A program made the translations under genes and the position numbers. A DNA stretch of 64,000 bases from Paenibacillus sinopodophylli (GTDB lineage: Bacteria; Bacillota; Bacilli; Paenibacillales; Paenibacillaceae): the NCBI RefSeq assembly GCF_005930355.1, contig NZ_VDBO01000005.1, positions 1 to 64,000 of the forward strand, given 5' to 3'. Under the pieces are notes generated by a model. It saw nothing but the letters and a program-made list of their open reading frames with translations, searched no databases and was not told where the DNA came from. Positions 54,975 through 63,017 of this stretch are shown piece after piece. The first letter of the stretch is position 1; each line of letters starts with the position of its first letter.

Positions 54975-55760
54975 CTAAATCAATTCATCTGTAGGCTGTC
55001 TATATTTTTGAATTAATACCGAACCACGGCTACTTAGAGCTTCCAATTCTTGGTCAGTCCATGTTTCTTTCTCCTCTTGTGTGAGATTCTCGAAAGCTTT
55101 TAATTCTTCGAAAATTAACTCATCCCTAACATTATTAATACGTTCGTGCATTTTATTGTAAACGGAAAACCAACGAAGTCTGTCCCCGACCCAATTAATA
55201 AGACGATCTCTTCTTCTTTTTTCGAAATCGATTTTTCTTTCAATCTCTTCTTGTTCCCACCTATGAACTAAATTATTTACCTTATCTAAGGCCGTTTCTA
55301 TTTGTTCTAACTTTTCTGTAAACTGTATTGAATTGAGGAATGAATCGATCTTTTGCTGAGTCTGAGCTATCTCTTCTTCCTTTAATTTGAGTGAGACGAT
55401 CAATGTATCCACTTCACTTTTTTGTTTCTTTATTTTTTTATTTAGCCATCCGAAAAAACCAGTGACTAAAATAAGCAAACTTGCCGCTCCAGCCAGAAGC
55501 CAGTTAATTATGTTTGACAACAGTATGATCTTATCATCTTTTGTTTTTAATAAGGCATCATAAACATCACGAATCTGAACTTCATTCTGGTTGGGGCTAG
55601 AATCAGTAGGAGGAATTGTTTCTACAACTTTGTTGATATCGTTGATAGAAGTAGCCAAAGGTGAGAGCTTTGCGGATGGTTCGGCGAATATTGGTTTTTG
55701 AATTTGTGCAATCATTAGTATACAAATAATAAGTACTCGAAGTAATGATCTTTGAATCAT
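54975..55760 (-). CDS. Signal-peptide, membrane and coiled-coil protein of unknown function
   Basis: 261 residues. Signal peptide about 1-26 (LLRVLIICILMIAQIQKPIFA), a short exported region, a transmembrane helix about 84-104 (LLAGAASLLILVTGFFGWL), then a cytoplasmic coiled coil (about 110-165, EVDTLIVSLKLKEEEIAQTQ) and an Arg/Glu/Trp-rich tail. AAGGAGCT precedes the ATG. AT-rich like the CBASS genes. Family not recognised. A membrane-linked helical protein within a defence-rich neighbourhood could be another defence component, which is speculation. An IS5-type element is inserted about 20 bases upstream of its start. Confidence 0.7.
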   Translation of the reverse strand: MIQRSLLRVLIICILMIAQIQKPIFAEPSAKLSPLATSINDINKVVETIPPTDSSPNQNEVQIRDVYDALLKTKDDKIILLSNIINWLLAGAASLLILVTGFFGWLNKKIKKQKSEVDTLIVSLKLKEEEIAQTQQKIDSFLNSIQFTEKLEQIETALDKVNNLVHRWEQEEIERKIDFEKRRRDRLINWVGDRLRWFSVYNKMHERINNVRDELIFEELKAFENLTQEEKETWTDQELEALSSRGSVLIQKYRQPTDELI

Positions 55761-55781
55761 TGTTGTAGCTCCTTATATATT

Positions 55782-56631
55782 CTAGGATGTGTCTGAAAAC
55801 TAAAAGACTTTGTGGTATGATTTGATAAAATGATTGGAGCATCCACCATAATTCAAAGAAGGTATGAACTAAGTGATGAACAATGGGAAAAAATTAAAGA
55901 TAAGTTCACTACCTATCAAACAGGATGTCCGTCAAAATCAAGTAATCGCACGATGTTCAATACCATTCTTTGGATTGCTCGTAGTGGTACTGCTTGGCGT
56001 GATTTGCCAGAAGAACGTTATGGTTCATGGAAAGCCGTTTATGCAAATGGAGAGAAATGGAATTACTTGGCGCTATCATCGAAGCACTTCACGTAGAACC
56101 AGATTATGAAAATTTGAGTATTGATTCTACATCGGTTAAAGCCCATCAACGCAGTGCCGGTGCTAAAAAAACCAGAAGGACACGAGGTAAATCAACATAT
56201 CAGCATCAGTCGTGGCGGTAAGACAACTAAACTTCATACGGTAGTCGATAGTTTAGGAAATCCTCTCGCTTTTCTTCTGACGGGGGTCAAGTTTATGATA
56301 CCGGTCCAGCGATCGATTTGCTCCAGGAGCTCGATATTACGGGAAGCCGCATTCTTGGCGACAAAGCCTATGGCTCAGAAACGATTCGAAATTGGATTAC
56401 GGCTAAGCAGGCGTTTTACACTATTCAACCTAAAGCGAATAGTCAAAATCGATGGAAAGTCGATTGGTATCGTTACAAGGAACGGCAATTGGTTGAGTCT
56501 TTTTTTATAAAATCAAACACTTCCGCCGTATGGCTACTCGTTACGACAAGTTAGCCAAGTCATTCATGTCGTTTGTATATATAGCTGCCATCTTCAAATT
56601 GTCTAATAATGAGTTTTCAGACGCGTCCTAG
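55782..56631 (+). mobile_element. IS5-family (IS427-like) element, frameshifted
   Basis: Terminal inverted repeats: 55785-55801 (GGATGTGTCTGAAAACT) and 56612-56628, complementary to GGACGCGTCTGAAAACT, two mismatches in 17. CTA precedes and TAG follows, giving a CTAG-type target. Inside, transposase pieces: RRYELSDEQWEKIKDKF, FNTILWIARSGTAWRDLPEE; IDSTSVKAHQRSAGAKKT; GGKTTKLHTVVDSLGNPLAF; GSRILGDKAYGSETIRNWI; VDWYRYKERQLVESFF; RRMATRYDKLAKSFMSF. At least three frame changes are present. Total length about 844 bp is normal for the group. Confidence 0.85.
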
Positions 56632-56705
56632 ATTCCTTAGTAATAATAGCACGATTTGTATTAGATTTTAAGGTGATAAATTGTAATTTTGTAATTAGTC
56701 GATGT

Positions 56706-57707
56706 CTAATAGTGCCATTCACTAGTACCATAATGATTTTTCGTTGACTTTATTAGTACATCCCAGATATTATCTAAATCAGCATGAAGACGTTTATGAT
56801 CTACTAATTCCATTAAATGTGTAATATATGTACTAAAACTGAGCTCCTCCTTGTTTGAATCCTTCATGAATTTGTATTTTTCAATGCTAGACTTATCAAA
56901 TCCTAATTCCATGGCTTCATCCTCATCAAACGAGACATGAGTAGCCCAAAGAAGAGAAGAAAAAGATTTATAGAGGCTTTTCCCTTCGATGTCTGATTTA
57001 AGTAGTACTTGCCTATAGATTTCTTTAATGACGTTAAACAAATATTCCGCATTAGGCAAACTTTCTATTTCTATACGAACATGTTTTGAAGTTTGAATAT
57101 TACCTCCATTTCTATTAATTACATTAGATGGCCTGTAGATTGCTCTATCTCGAATATAACAAATTTTTTCATAAAGTCCTTTAATACTCTCGTTAGGTTT
57201 TTGAGAATCAGCATGTACGAAATTTTCATATAAAACTCTTTGTACTTCATCTAGATTAGTGATATCTATTCGCAGTTCCTCACAATAATCTTTGATGTTT
57301 TTGTGAGCTATTAATGTGGAGAGATCTTGTTCTAATTCACCGAATTTATTCCATACACTAGGCATTTCTGATGGGTTTGATAAGTCATCAAAGTCTACTC
57401 CTAATTTTACGATACCATTGGAACAGAATTTTTTTGGAACCTCTATTTTATATTGCTGATTGATAAGCATTAATGAAACGAATAAATGATAAACAGTGTA
57501 GTATGTGGTAACTGCTCTACTGATTCTTAATCCTCCAGCTGTTTCTATATCCTTTACAGACTCTAAAGCTCTTAATTCAGATAACCCGATTAATGATTTG
57601 TGAAATGATAGAGCAGCACATAAGCAAATGTAAACCATATTAAAATTATTACTGTTGTCTATGTAATGAGATTTTCCAACTTTAAGATATGTGAGTTGAG
57701 TATTCAT
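56706..57707 (-). CDS. AT-rich hypothetical protein, possibly HEPN-like
   Basis: 333-residue soluble, mostly helical protein with no signal peptide. AAGGAGTG precedes the ATG. The segment RISRAVTTYYTVYHLFVSLM resembles the R-x-x-x-Y-Y-x-x-Y/F-H pattern of HEPN-fold helices, but a convincing Rx4-6H nuclease motif is not clear, so this is only a suggestion. Its base composition matches the CBASS genes rather than the SLH genes. It may belong to a mobile defence cargo. Function unknown. Confidence 0.7.
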   Translation of the reverse strand: MNTQLTYLKVGKSHYIDNSNNFNMVYICLCAALSFHKSLIGLSELRALESVKDIETAGGLRISRAVTTYYTVYHLFVSLMLINQQYKIEVPKKFCSNGIVKLGVDFDDLSNPSEMPSVWNKFGELEQDLSTLIAHKNIKDYCEELRIDITNLDEVQRVLYENFVHADSQKPNESIKGLYEKICYIRDRAIYRPSNVINRNGGNIQTSKHVRIEIESLPNAEYLFNVIKEIYRQVLLKSDIEGKSLYKSFSSLLWATHVSFDEDEAMELGFDKSSIEKYKFMKDSNKEELSFSTYITHLMELVDHKRLHADLDNIWDVLIKSTKNHYGTSEWHY

Positions 57708-57973
57708 AGATACACTCCTTTATATTGGTTCACTTAATGTCATAATACCATGATGCTCTTTATCTATCATTAACTATAAGTCTGTTTAATCTTGATTAAC
57801 AGGGTGAAAGTATTACAATGTAATCTATCATAATGAAATAGGTGTTTTTCTTCACGGAAATCACGTCTTATTGACTGAGACAAAATAATTGAATCAAAGA
57901 CCTATCTCAATATCTTTTTGCTTTGTTTTAATCAATGAATCTCCTGCATATATTGTCATGGAACAGATGACAA

Positions 57974-58046
57974 CTGGAGCGATTGGATTAGTTATGAGGG
58001 GAATCCGATAGCTGTCGGTGACGAAGCGAACCTAAAGAAGGTATAA
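57974..58046 (+). repeat. Sulfurtransferase tail, copy D
   Basis: Shares 30 consecutive bases with copy A (TGGAGCGATTGGATTAGTTA and onward) and encodes NWSDWISYEGNPIAVGDEAN then LKKV and a stop; the post-stop CAGTAT is also shared. No start or upstream rhodanese sequence is present. It marks the right edge of the accessory region. The gap 57708-57973 holds nothing else recognisable. Confidence 0.88.
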
Positions 58047-58063
58047 CAGTATCTTAACGATAA

Positions 58064-58101
58064 ATAAGCCGCCATGTAGCCCTAGGGTCGTGGCGGCTTA
58101 T
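58064..58101 (+). terminator. Hairpin after tail copy D
   Basis: Perfect 11-bp stem ATAAGCCGCCA (58064-58074) with TGGCGGCTTAT (58091-58101), with an inner CCCTAGGG. It lacks a T-run. Confidence 0.6.
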
Positions 58102-58150
58102 GGCCGTGTGTACGTACTAAAAGGGAGCATAGACGCAAGTAAAGTGAAAA

Positions 58151-58181
58151 AGACTGGACCCGAACGAATGAGGGCCAGTCT
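58151..58181 (-). terminator. Terminator of the deleted secreted-protein copy
   Basis: AGACTGG (58151-58157) pairs with CCAGTCT (58175-58181), with an inner CCC/GGG. On the minus strand it is followed by TTTTTCACTTT. A diverged homolog lies at 62563-62593. Confidence 0.75.
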
Positions 58182-58222
58182 ATAAGAAATCACGATTGCG
58201 GTAGAGTAGATTTCTTGCGAAA

Positions 58223-58304
58223 TTATACGAAAATAACCTTGACTACATCCCTGTCGATGAGAGCCCCCGTACTGTTATAAACCAAAGCGATAATAGGGTA
58301 GGTT
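58223..58304 (-). pseudogene. Internally deleted copy of the small secreted protein gene
   Basis: Encodes only GGTYPIIALVYNSTGALIDR, DVVKVIFV, matching the C-terminus of the intact gene at 62635-63009 (GGTYNILALVYNSSGALIGR). The sequence jumps straight from this to the conserved ribosome site and leader, so about 290 bp including the start codon and signal peptide are deleted. Confidence 0.85.
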
Positions 58305-58370
58305 CCTCCTAGTAAGGTTCGTCTTACCCATTCCGACCGAAATGGGCATGTTCCTTCGCAGAGAGCTCTC
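58305..58370 (-). ncRNA. Candidate structured leader RNA, copy 1
   Basis: On the minus strand: a GAGAGCTCTC palindrome, then TGCGAAGG, a hairpin with arms CCCATT/AATGGG, then CGAACCTTACTAGGAGG. The outer AAGG/CCTT pairing is kept. Compared with copy 2 (63018-63083) the inner stem differs by compensating changes, which supports a folded RNA. It now precedes a deleted gene. Confidence 0.55.
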
Positions 58371-58398
58371 GCAAGGAATATATGATTGTAAACAGCGA

Positions 58399-58426
58399 TT
58401 GACAAAATAGAGGATCTGCCTAATAC
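58399..58426 (+). promoter_or_regulatory. Promoter of the siderophore operon
   Basis: TTGACA (58399-58404), 16 bases, TAATAC (58421-58426), just before a Fur box. Confidence 0.6.
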
Positions 58427-58431
58427 TACTA

Positions 58432-58450
58432 ATTGATAATCATTATCAAT
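58432..58450. promoter_or_regulatory. Fur box 1
   Basis: Perfect palindrome ATTGATAAT-C-ATTATCAAT, matching the Fur consensus (7-1-7 and beyond). It lies 58 bases before the AraC activator start, implying iron repression of the uptake operon. Confidence 0.92.
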
Positions 58451-58508
58451 ATTTTAAAATGAAATCAACTTAAATAGATTGTGGGTCAGATCGGAGTGAA
58501 AGGCAAAC

Positions 58509-60479
58509 ATGAAGCTGGAAGACCATATTGTCGCATGGAATCATGCTGATGTTAAAGTATTGGATATTCGGCATACGGTGATGGAACCAGGGGACAAGCT
58601 GCAGGGCTATATATTACCTGCATGTGGATTTATCTACACTGTGCGGGGGACGGCCGGTTTGAACCTCAACGGAATAGATTATGACGCAGACCGTCACTTT
58701 ATCGTGCATGGTGGCAAAGGTATGAGACTAAGCATAGAGGCAGGGGAGCTGTTTGAATATTATCTATTATTCTATAGAGCCTCGTTGCCAGGAAGAAAGG
58801 ATTTAGCAAGACTTTTGGAACGCAGCAATCCATTTCGGATGCAGTATGGCTTCGAGTCCGTGGAGCCATTGCCATTGCACTATCAACTAATGGCAATGGA
58901 ACAAATCTGGGGACAAGGAAGCCTGGTGGATAGAATTCAAGTTAAAGGCTTGTTCTATCAGTTCGTACATGAATTAATGAAGCAATTTATAAAGGATGGA
59001 ATTAATCTCAGGCAACCTGATGTTATCGGGCAGGTTGTTCGTTATATCGAGGAGCATCATCGTCACAATTTATCACTTGAATCGATAGCCGAGCAATTTA
59101 ATTACAGCCCGCGTCATTTATCGTCGCGCTTTAAGGGAGAGAAGGGGGTCAGCTTGATTGAATATATGATACGCTTTCGGCTTCAGCATGCCAAAGAGCT
59201 ATTACGCTGCACTGAAGCTCCTCTTCGCGATATTGCAGAAGAAGTTGGCTATAGCGACGTCTATTATTTTAGTCGTTTGTTCCGTAAATATAATGGTCAA
59301 TCTCCTATTCGATTCCGCAAGGAAAGCAGGCAGATGAGTTCATCTGACAATCGTCCATTTACCGCCGTCGGATTCTCCATTGGCGAGAACATATCCTCTC
59401 GATATAATGTGTTTGAAGATGATAATCATTATCACAACAAAACAATCGGAGGGTCTTCACCAATGAGAATAACAAAGACATCAAGTTTTATTGTAGCGAT
59501 GCTGCTCAGCCTTACCTTGCTTTTAAGTGCATGTGGAACTGCAAACGTTGGTTCTAATGCCACGAATGCTAATGGATCCAAAGCTCCTGAAGTTGCATCA
59601 TCAACCAATAATAAAGCTGCAACTGACAATACCACTAAGGAGGCTGAGACAAGAACGATCTCTACGACGAAAGGAGATATTGTCGTTCCTGCTCATCCGG
59701 AGCGGGTTGTCGTTCTATATCTTCAAGGGGATCTTGTTGCTCTCGGTATTAAGCCAGTAGGAACTTCAAGTGTCTTTGAAGGAGCTGCCTTTGCAGAAGA
59801 GCTGGCGGGGATCGAGAACCTAGGCTCATGGTATGAGCCTAATCCAGAGGCTATTATGGCAGTAAAGCCGGACTTAATCATAGCTGCTTCTGATGAAACT
59901 TACGAAATACTTAAGGATATAGCACCAACGGTTCCTATTCCTTATGAAAAAATGTCGACGGATGAACGCATTATGAAGATTGGCGAGGTATTCGGCAAGG
60001 AGCAGGAGGCAAAAGCTCTATTAGATGATTTCCACAAAAAGGTGGAGACGAGTAAGCAGAAGCTTGATGAACTTGGAATTTTGGATAAGACCATAACCAT
60101 AATCGAGGGCGGCCAGAAAGAGATGGCGGTTATTGATAGCAAGCTTTACGGAAGGGGTTCTCAAATCATTTATGAATATTTAGGGCTGAAAGCACCTGAA
60201 ATTATTCAGAAGAAGATTGATGGAAGAGAGAAGGCTACTGGAGGGTTTGTTTCCTTAGAAGTGTTGCCTGAGTATATAGGCGACGTCGTGTTCCGCTCGG
60301 TATGGGATGGGGCGGATGATTTGTCGGAAAATCCAATTTGGAACAGCATTCCAGCAGTCAAAGAGGGTAGAGCGATCGAAATTGGATTTGATTTCTCTTA
60401 TTATTCCGATATCTACTCTCTGGATAAGCAGCTTGATTTTGTAGTTGAGAAGCTAGTGTCAGCGTATGAAAAAAAGTAA
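58509..60479 (+). CDS. AraC-family siderophore regulator in frame with the downstream binding lipoprotein
   Basis: One open frame of 656 codons. Residues 1 to about 278 form an AraC regulator: an N-terminal ligand domain, then a double helix-turn-helix (IEEHHRHNLSLESIAEQFNY to EEVGYSDVYYFSRLFRKYNG, QSPIRFRKE). Residues about 279-318 correspond to an intergenic spacer that has no stop codon. Residues 319-656 are a complete siderophore-binding lipoprotein with its own signal peptide (separate entry at 59463). The simplest view is that the regulator's stop codon was lost, so it now reads into the next gene. The resulting fusion would place an exported domain on a DNA-binding protein. Compare Btr/feuABC in B. 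subtilis, where an AraC activator precedes an analogous operon as a separate gene. Confidence 0.8.
   Translation: MKLEDHIVAWNHADVKVLDIRHTVMEPGDKLQGYILPACGFIYTVRGTAGLNLNGIDYDADRHFIVHGGKGMRLSIEAGELFEYYLLFYRASLPGRKDLARLLERSNPFRMQYGFESVEPLPLHYQLMAMEQIWGQGSLVDRIQVKGLFYQFVHELMKQFIKDGINLRQPDVIGQVVRYIEEHHRHNLSLESIAEQFNYSPRHLSSRFKGEKGVSLIEYMIRFRLQHAKELLRCTEAPLRDIAEEVGYSDVYYFSRLFRKYNGQSPIRFRKESRQMSSSDNRPFTAVGFSIGENISSRYNVFEDDNHYHNKTIGGSSPMRITKTSSFIVAMLLSLTLLLSACGTANVGSNATNANGSKAPEVASSTNNKAATDNTTKEAETRTISTTKGDIVVPAHPERVVVLYLQGDLVALGIKPVGTSSVFEGAAFAEELAGIENLGSWYEPNPEAIMAVKPDLIIAASDETYEILKDIAPTVPIPYEKMSTDERIMKIGEVFGKEQEAKALLDDFHKKVETSKQKLDELGILDKTITIIEGGQKEMAVIDSKLYGRGSQIIYEYLGLKAPEIIQKKIDGREKATGGFVSLEVLPEYIGDVVFRSVWDGADDLSENPIWNSIPAVKEGRAIEIGFDFSYYSDIYSLDKQLDFVVEKLVSAYEKK
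59380..59434 (+). promoter_or_regulatory. Internal promoter and Fur box 2 before the binding lipoprotein
   Basis: TTGGCG (59380-59385), 17 bases, TATAAT (59403-59408), then the palindrome TGATAAT-C-ATTATCA (59420-59434). These lie inside the continuous reading frame, showing it was once a true intergenic region. Confidence 0.85.
59463..60479 (+). CDS. Iron-siderophore-binding lipoprotein (FeuA/FhuD-like)
   Basis: 338 residues starting at ATG 59463, with CGGAGGG 8-14 bases upstream. The lipoprotein signal ends in LLLSACG (lipidated Cys near residue 25). An N/T/K-rich tether precedes two Rossmann-like lobes (HPERVVVLYLQGDLVALGIK; KPDLIIAASDETYEILKDIA; GGFVSLEVLPEYIGDVVFRS) joined by a helix, typical of class III metal-chelate binding proteins. 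It delivers a ferric siderophore to the two permeases encoded next; its end overlaps the first permease start by 14 bases. Regulated by the internal Fur-box promoter. Confidence 0.92.
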   Translation: MRITKTSSFIVAMLLSLTLLLSACGTANVGSNATNANGSKAPEVASSTNNKAATDNTTKEAETRTISTTKGDIVVPAHPERVVVLYLQGDLVALGIKPVGTSSVFEGAAFAEELAGIENLGSWYEPNPEAIMAVKPDLIIAASDETYEILKDIAPTVPIPYEKMSTDERIMKIGEVFGKEQEAKALLDDFHKKVETSKQKLDELGILDKTITIIEGGQKEMAVIDSKLYGRGSQIIYEYLGLKAPEIIQKKIDGREKATGGFVSLEVLPEYIGDVVFRSVWDGADDLSENPIWNSIPAVKEGRAIEIGFDFSYYSDIYSLDKQLDFVVEKLVSAYEKK

Positions 60480-61515
60480 AAAGCTAGATGATAGAACAAC
60501 TGATATTCCTCATTTAAAGGGAAAATCGTATTTCGTACTGTTTTTACTCATCGGGATATTGCTGCTGCTGCTTTCGGTAGCAGCTTCTATCTCTTTTGGA
60601 TCTGCTTCCATGAGCCTGAAAACGGCATGGACAGCAGTTTTTAAATTTGATCCTGAACTGACCGAGCATCAGATTATCCATGCCCTTCGTATTCCGCGTA
60701 CGGCGGCTGATCTTATTGCGGGCATGTGTCTTGCAGTAGCAGGAGCGGTCATGCAAGGCTATACGAGAAATCCGTTAGCTGATTCGGGATTAATGGGAGT
60801 AAATGCAGGTGCAGCTTTTGCAATGGCTGTTTCACTCGCTTTCTTCCCAGGGCAACTGCAGACGACAACATTGCTCATTAGCTTTATTGGCGCAGGACTT
60901 GGCGCAGGATTGACGTATTTTGCGGCTTCATTGAATCGCTCAGGAATGACACCTCAACGACTGGTGCTAGCTGGAATATCATTTACGATGCTATTTGGCG
61001 CTTTGGGATCATTTATTTCATTAAACTATGGAATTGGTCGTGCCCTTGCTTATTGGACATCGGGTAGTGTGGCAGGAGCGACATGGTCGGAAATCAAGCT
61101 AGTTGTTCCCTGGGTCTTAGGCGGGCTGGCATTGTCGCTATTCATTTCACGTTCTATCACGGTTTTAAGCTTGGGTGAAGAGATAGCGAAAGGCTTCGGG
61201 CAACGAATTGTTCTCGTTAAAATGATAGCTACGCTTGCGGTTCTTTTACTTGCAGGTGTAGCTGTTGCGCTTGTAGGACCAATCGGTTTTGTAGGACTGA
61301 TTGTGCCGCATATCATGCGTTTTTTTGTAGGCGTAGATTATCGTTATATTATTCCAGCATCAGCCATTTATGGAGGCGCGCTTATGGTTGTGGCGGATAT
61401 CGCAGGCAGGCTGATTAACCGCCCGGCAGAGACGGCACTGGGCATTATTTTTGCAATGATTGGCGTTCCTTTCTTCTTGCTAATTGCGAGCAAAGAGAGG
61501 AGAGCGATCAAATGA
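60466..61515 (+). CDS. Ferric siderophore ABC permease, FecCD family (first)
   Basis: 349 residues with about nine or ten membrane helices. Family signatures: RIPRTAADLIAGMCLAVAGA, NPLADSGLMGVNAGAAFA, ALVGPIGFVGLIVPHIMRF. Overlaps both neighbours (14 and 4 bases), so translation is coupled. It pairs with the next protein. No ATPase gene is in the operon, as with B. subtilis feuABC, which borrows the ATPase YusV; a shared ATPase is inferred. Confidence 0.95.
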   Translation: MKKSKKLDDRTTDIPHLKGKSYFVLFLLIGILLLLLSVAASISFGSASMSLKTAWTAVFKFDPELTEHQIIHALRIPRTAADLIAGMCLAVAGAVMQGYTRNPLADSGLMGVNAGAAFAMAVSLAFFPGQLQTTTLLISFIGAGLGAGLTYFAASLNRSGMTPQRLVLAGISFTMLFGALGSFISLNYGIGRALAYWTSGSVAGATWSEIKLVVPWVLGGLALSLFISRSITVLSLGEEIAKGFGQRIVLVKMIATLAVLLLAGVAVALVGPIGFVGLIVPHIMRFFVGVDYRYIIPASAIYGGALMVVADIAGRLINRPAETALGIIFAMIGVPFFLLIASKERRAIK

Positions 61516-62519
61516 GGGCTGTTAAATCCTATAAGGCGACAATATGGATGGTTTTTCTCTCCATACTGCTTCTTGCCGGAGCTATTCTTAGTCTTAATAT
61601 GGGAAAAATGTCCCTTAATCCGCTTGACGTTTTTCAAGTGTTGCTTGGACAAGGCCCGGAAGAGCATCATCTCGTTGTGTTTAAGTTTCGCCTTCCTCGG
61701 ATCGTATTAGCGATGCTTGTTGGATTTGGGATGGCACTGGCCGGTACGGTTATGCAGGCGCTCTTGCGCAATGATCTGGCTGATCCCGGCATGCTTGGCA
61801 TTAGCTCAGGCTCAGGTCTTATGGTGTTGCTGATGATCTCAACGATAAGCATTCAAGGCGCCGCTATGACCTTATTGCTGCCATCCATGGCATTCGTGGG
61901 TGGTTTGCTGGCAGCAGCCCTGATCTATGTTCTAGCTTATAGAAAGCGTCGTATGATTTCCTCTACACGACTTGTCTTGACGGGTGTTGCGATTAATATG
62001 GGGTTAAGTGCTCTGTCGTTATTTCTGACCTTAAAGCTTGATGACCAGAAGTATGAGTTTGCGCAGCGTTGGCAAGCAGGATACCTATGGGGAGACAAGT
62101 GGTCTTATATCAGCTTGCTGGCACCGTGGGTATTATTGCTATTCGCGTATCTTTATGCCAATTTTCGGACGTTGAACGTCTTGGTGCTAGGCAATGAGAT
62201 CTCGATAGGAGTAGGAGTCGCTGTAAAACGGAAATTTATGCGCTTGGCGATTGCCGCTGTTGGCATTGCTTCTGGTTGTGTAGCGCTCGGTGGTTCGATC
62301 TTCTTTATTGGATTGATTAGTCCGCATGTGGCTCGCAGGCTGGTAGGTCACGACTACAAAGTGCTTCTGCCAGCTTCAGCGCTAATTGGCGCGATATTGC
62401 TGCTTACAGCAGATACGATTGCGCGAACGGTCAGTTTTAAGTCGGATATTCCAGCAGGTATTATTGTCACGATGCTGAGTGTGCCTTATTTTCTATTTTT
62501 GTTGATGCGCTCAAAATAA
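61512..62519 (+). CDS. Ferric siderophore ABC permease, FecCD family (second)
   Basis: 335 residues, starting ATGA over the previous stop. Signatures: FRLPRIVLAMLVGFGMALAG, NDLADPGMLGISSGSGL, GGSIFFIGLISPHVARRL. Forms the heterodimeric channel with the first permease. Confidence 0.95.
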   Translation: MRAVKSYKATIWMVFLSILLLAGAILSLNMGKMSLNPLDVFQVLLGQGPEEHHLVVFKFRLPRIVLAMLVGFGMALAGTVMQALLRNDLADPGMLGISSGSGLMVLLMISTISIQGAAMTLLLPSMAFVGGLLAAALIYVLAYRKRRMISSTRLVLTGVAINMGLSALSLFLTLKLDDQKYEFAQRWQAGYLWGDKWSYISLLAPWVLLLFAYLYANFRTLNVLVLGNEISIGVGVAVKRKFMRLAIAAVGIASGCVALGGSIFFIGLISPHVARRLVGHDYKVLLPASALIGAILLLTADTIARTVSFKSDIPAGIIVTMLSVPYFLFLLMRSK

Positions 62520-62562
62520 ATAACGATGAGTCAAAAGCCTCTGAGCGTGCTCGAAGGGAAAT

Positions 62563-62593
62563 AGACTGACCCCGAATGAATAAGAGCCAGTCT
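62563..62593. terminator. Shared terminator between the siderophore operon and the secreted protein gene
   Basis: AGACTG (62563-62568) pairs with CAGTCT (62588-62593). It is homologous to the minus-strand terminator at 58151-58181. Confidence 0.65.
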
Positions 62594-62634
62594 GCAAGAA
62601 ATTGTAATTCCGGGGCAATGTATTCCTTACGAAA

Positions 62635-63009
62635 TTATATGAAAGTAACCTTGACTACATCCCTGCCGATAAGAGCCCCCGAACTGTTATAAACCAATGC
62701 GAGAATATTGTAAGTACCGCCTTGCAGCATAATCTTCGTACTGTTCGGCAGCGTATGATTAATGTCGTATCCGCTGGATGGCATGTAATTAAAGCCCGAA
62801 TAGTAGCTTCTTGTTCCGTTGTTCGTCTCCTGAATGTGGAGCTCGTACTGGTAAGCCCCCATTGGCTTCGTAATGCCGATATAATTCGGAACCGCACCGA
62901 TGCTATTCGGATAAGGGTTAAACACATAAACCCCATTGGCTGCGCTCGCTTGGGAAGCGATCCCAAGCAGTAAGCCGATGACCATGATAAGCGAAAACAT
63001 CTTCTTCAT
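62635..63009 (-). CDS. Small secreted beta-sandwich-like protein
   Basis: 124 residues: signal peptide 1-23 (FSLIMVIGLLLGIASQASA), then a compact domain rich in Tyr, Asn and Gly (YELHIQETNNGTRSYYSGFN; LQGGTYNILALVYNSSGALI), probably an Ig-like fold. Function unknown. ATG preceded by CTAGGAGG, the last part of the conserved leader RNA. Intact paralog of the deleted copy at 58223; the two copies flank the siderophore operon. Confidence 0.82.
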   Translation of the reverse strand: MKKMFSLIMVIGLLLGIASQASAANGVYVFNPYPNSIGAVPNYIGITKPMGAYQYELHIQETNNGTRSYYSGFNYMPSSGYDINHTLPNSTKIMLQGGTYNILALVYNSSGALIGRDVVKVTFI

Positions 63010-63017
63010 TATTCATT

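Noticed and set aside
30130..57973. Complete integrative element with its own integrase
   Set aside because: No tyrosine or serine recombinase, relaxase or phage structural gene was found; only the repeated tail supports mobility.
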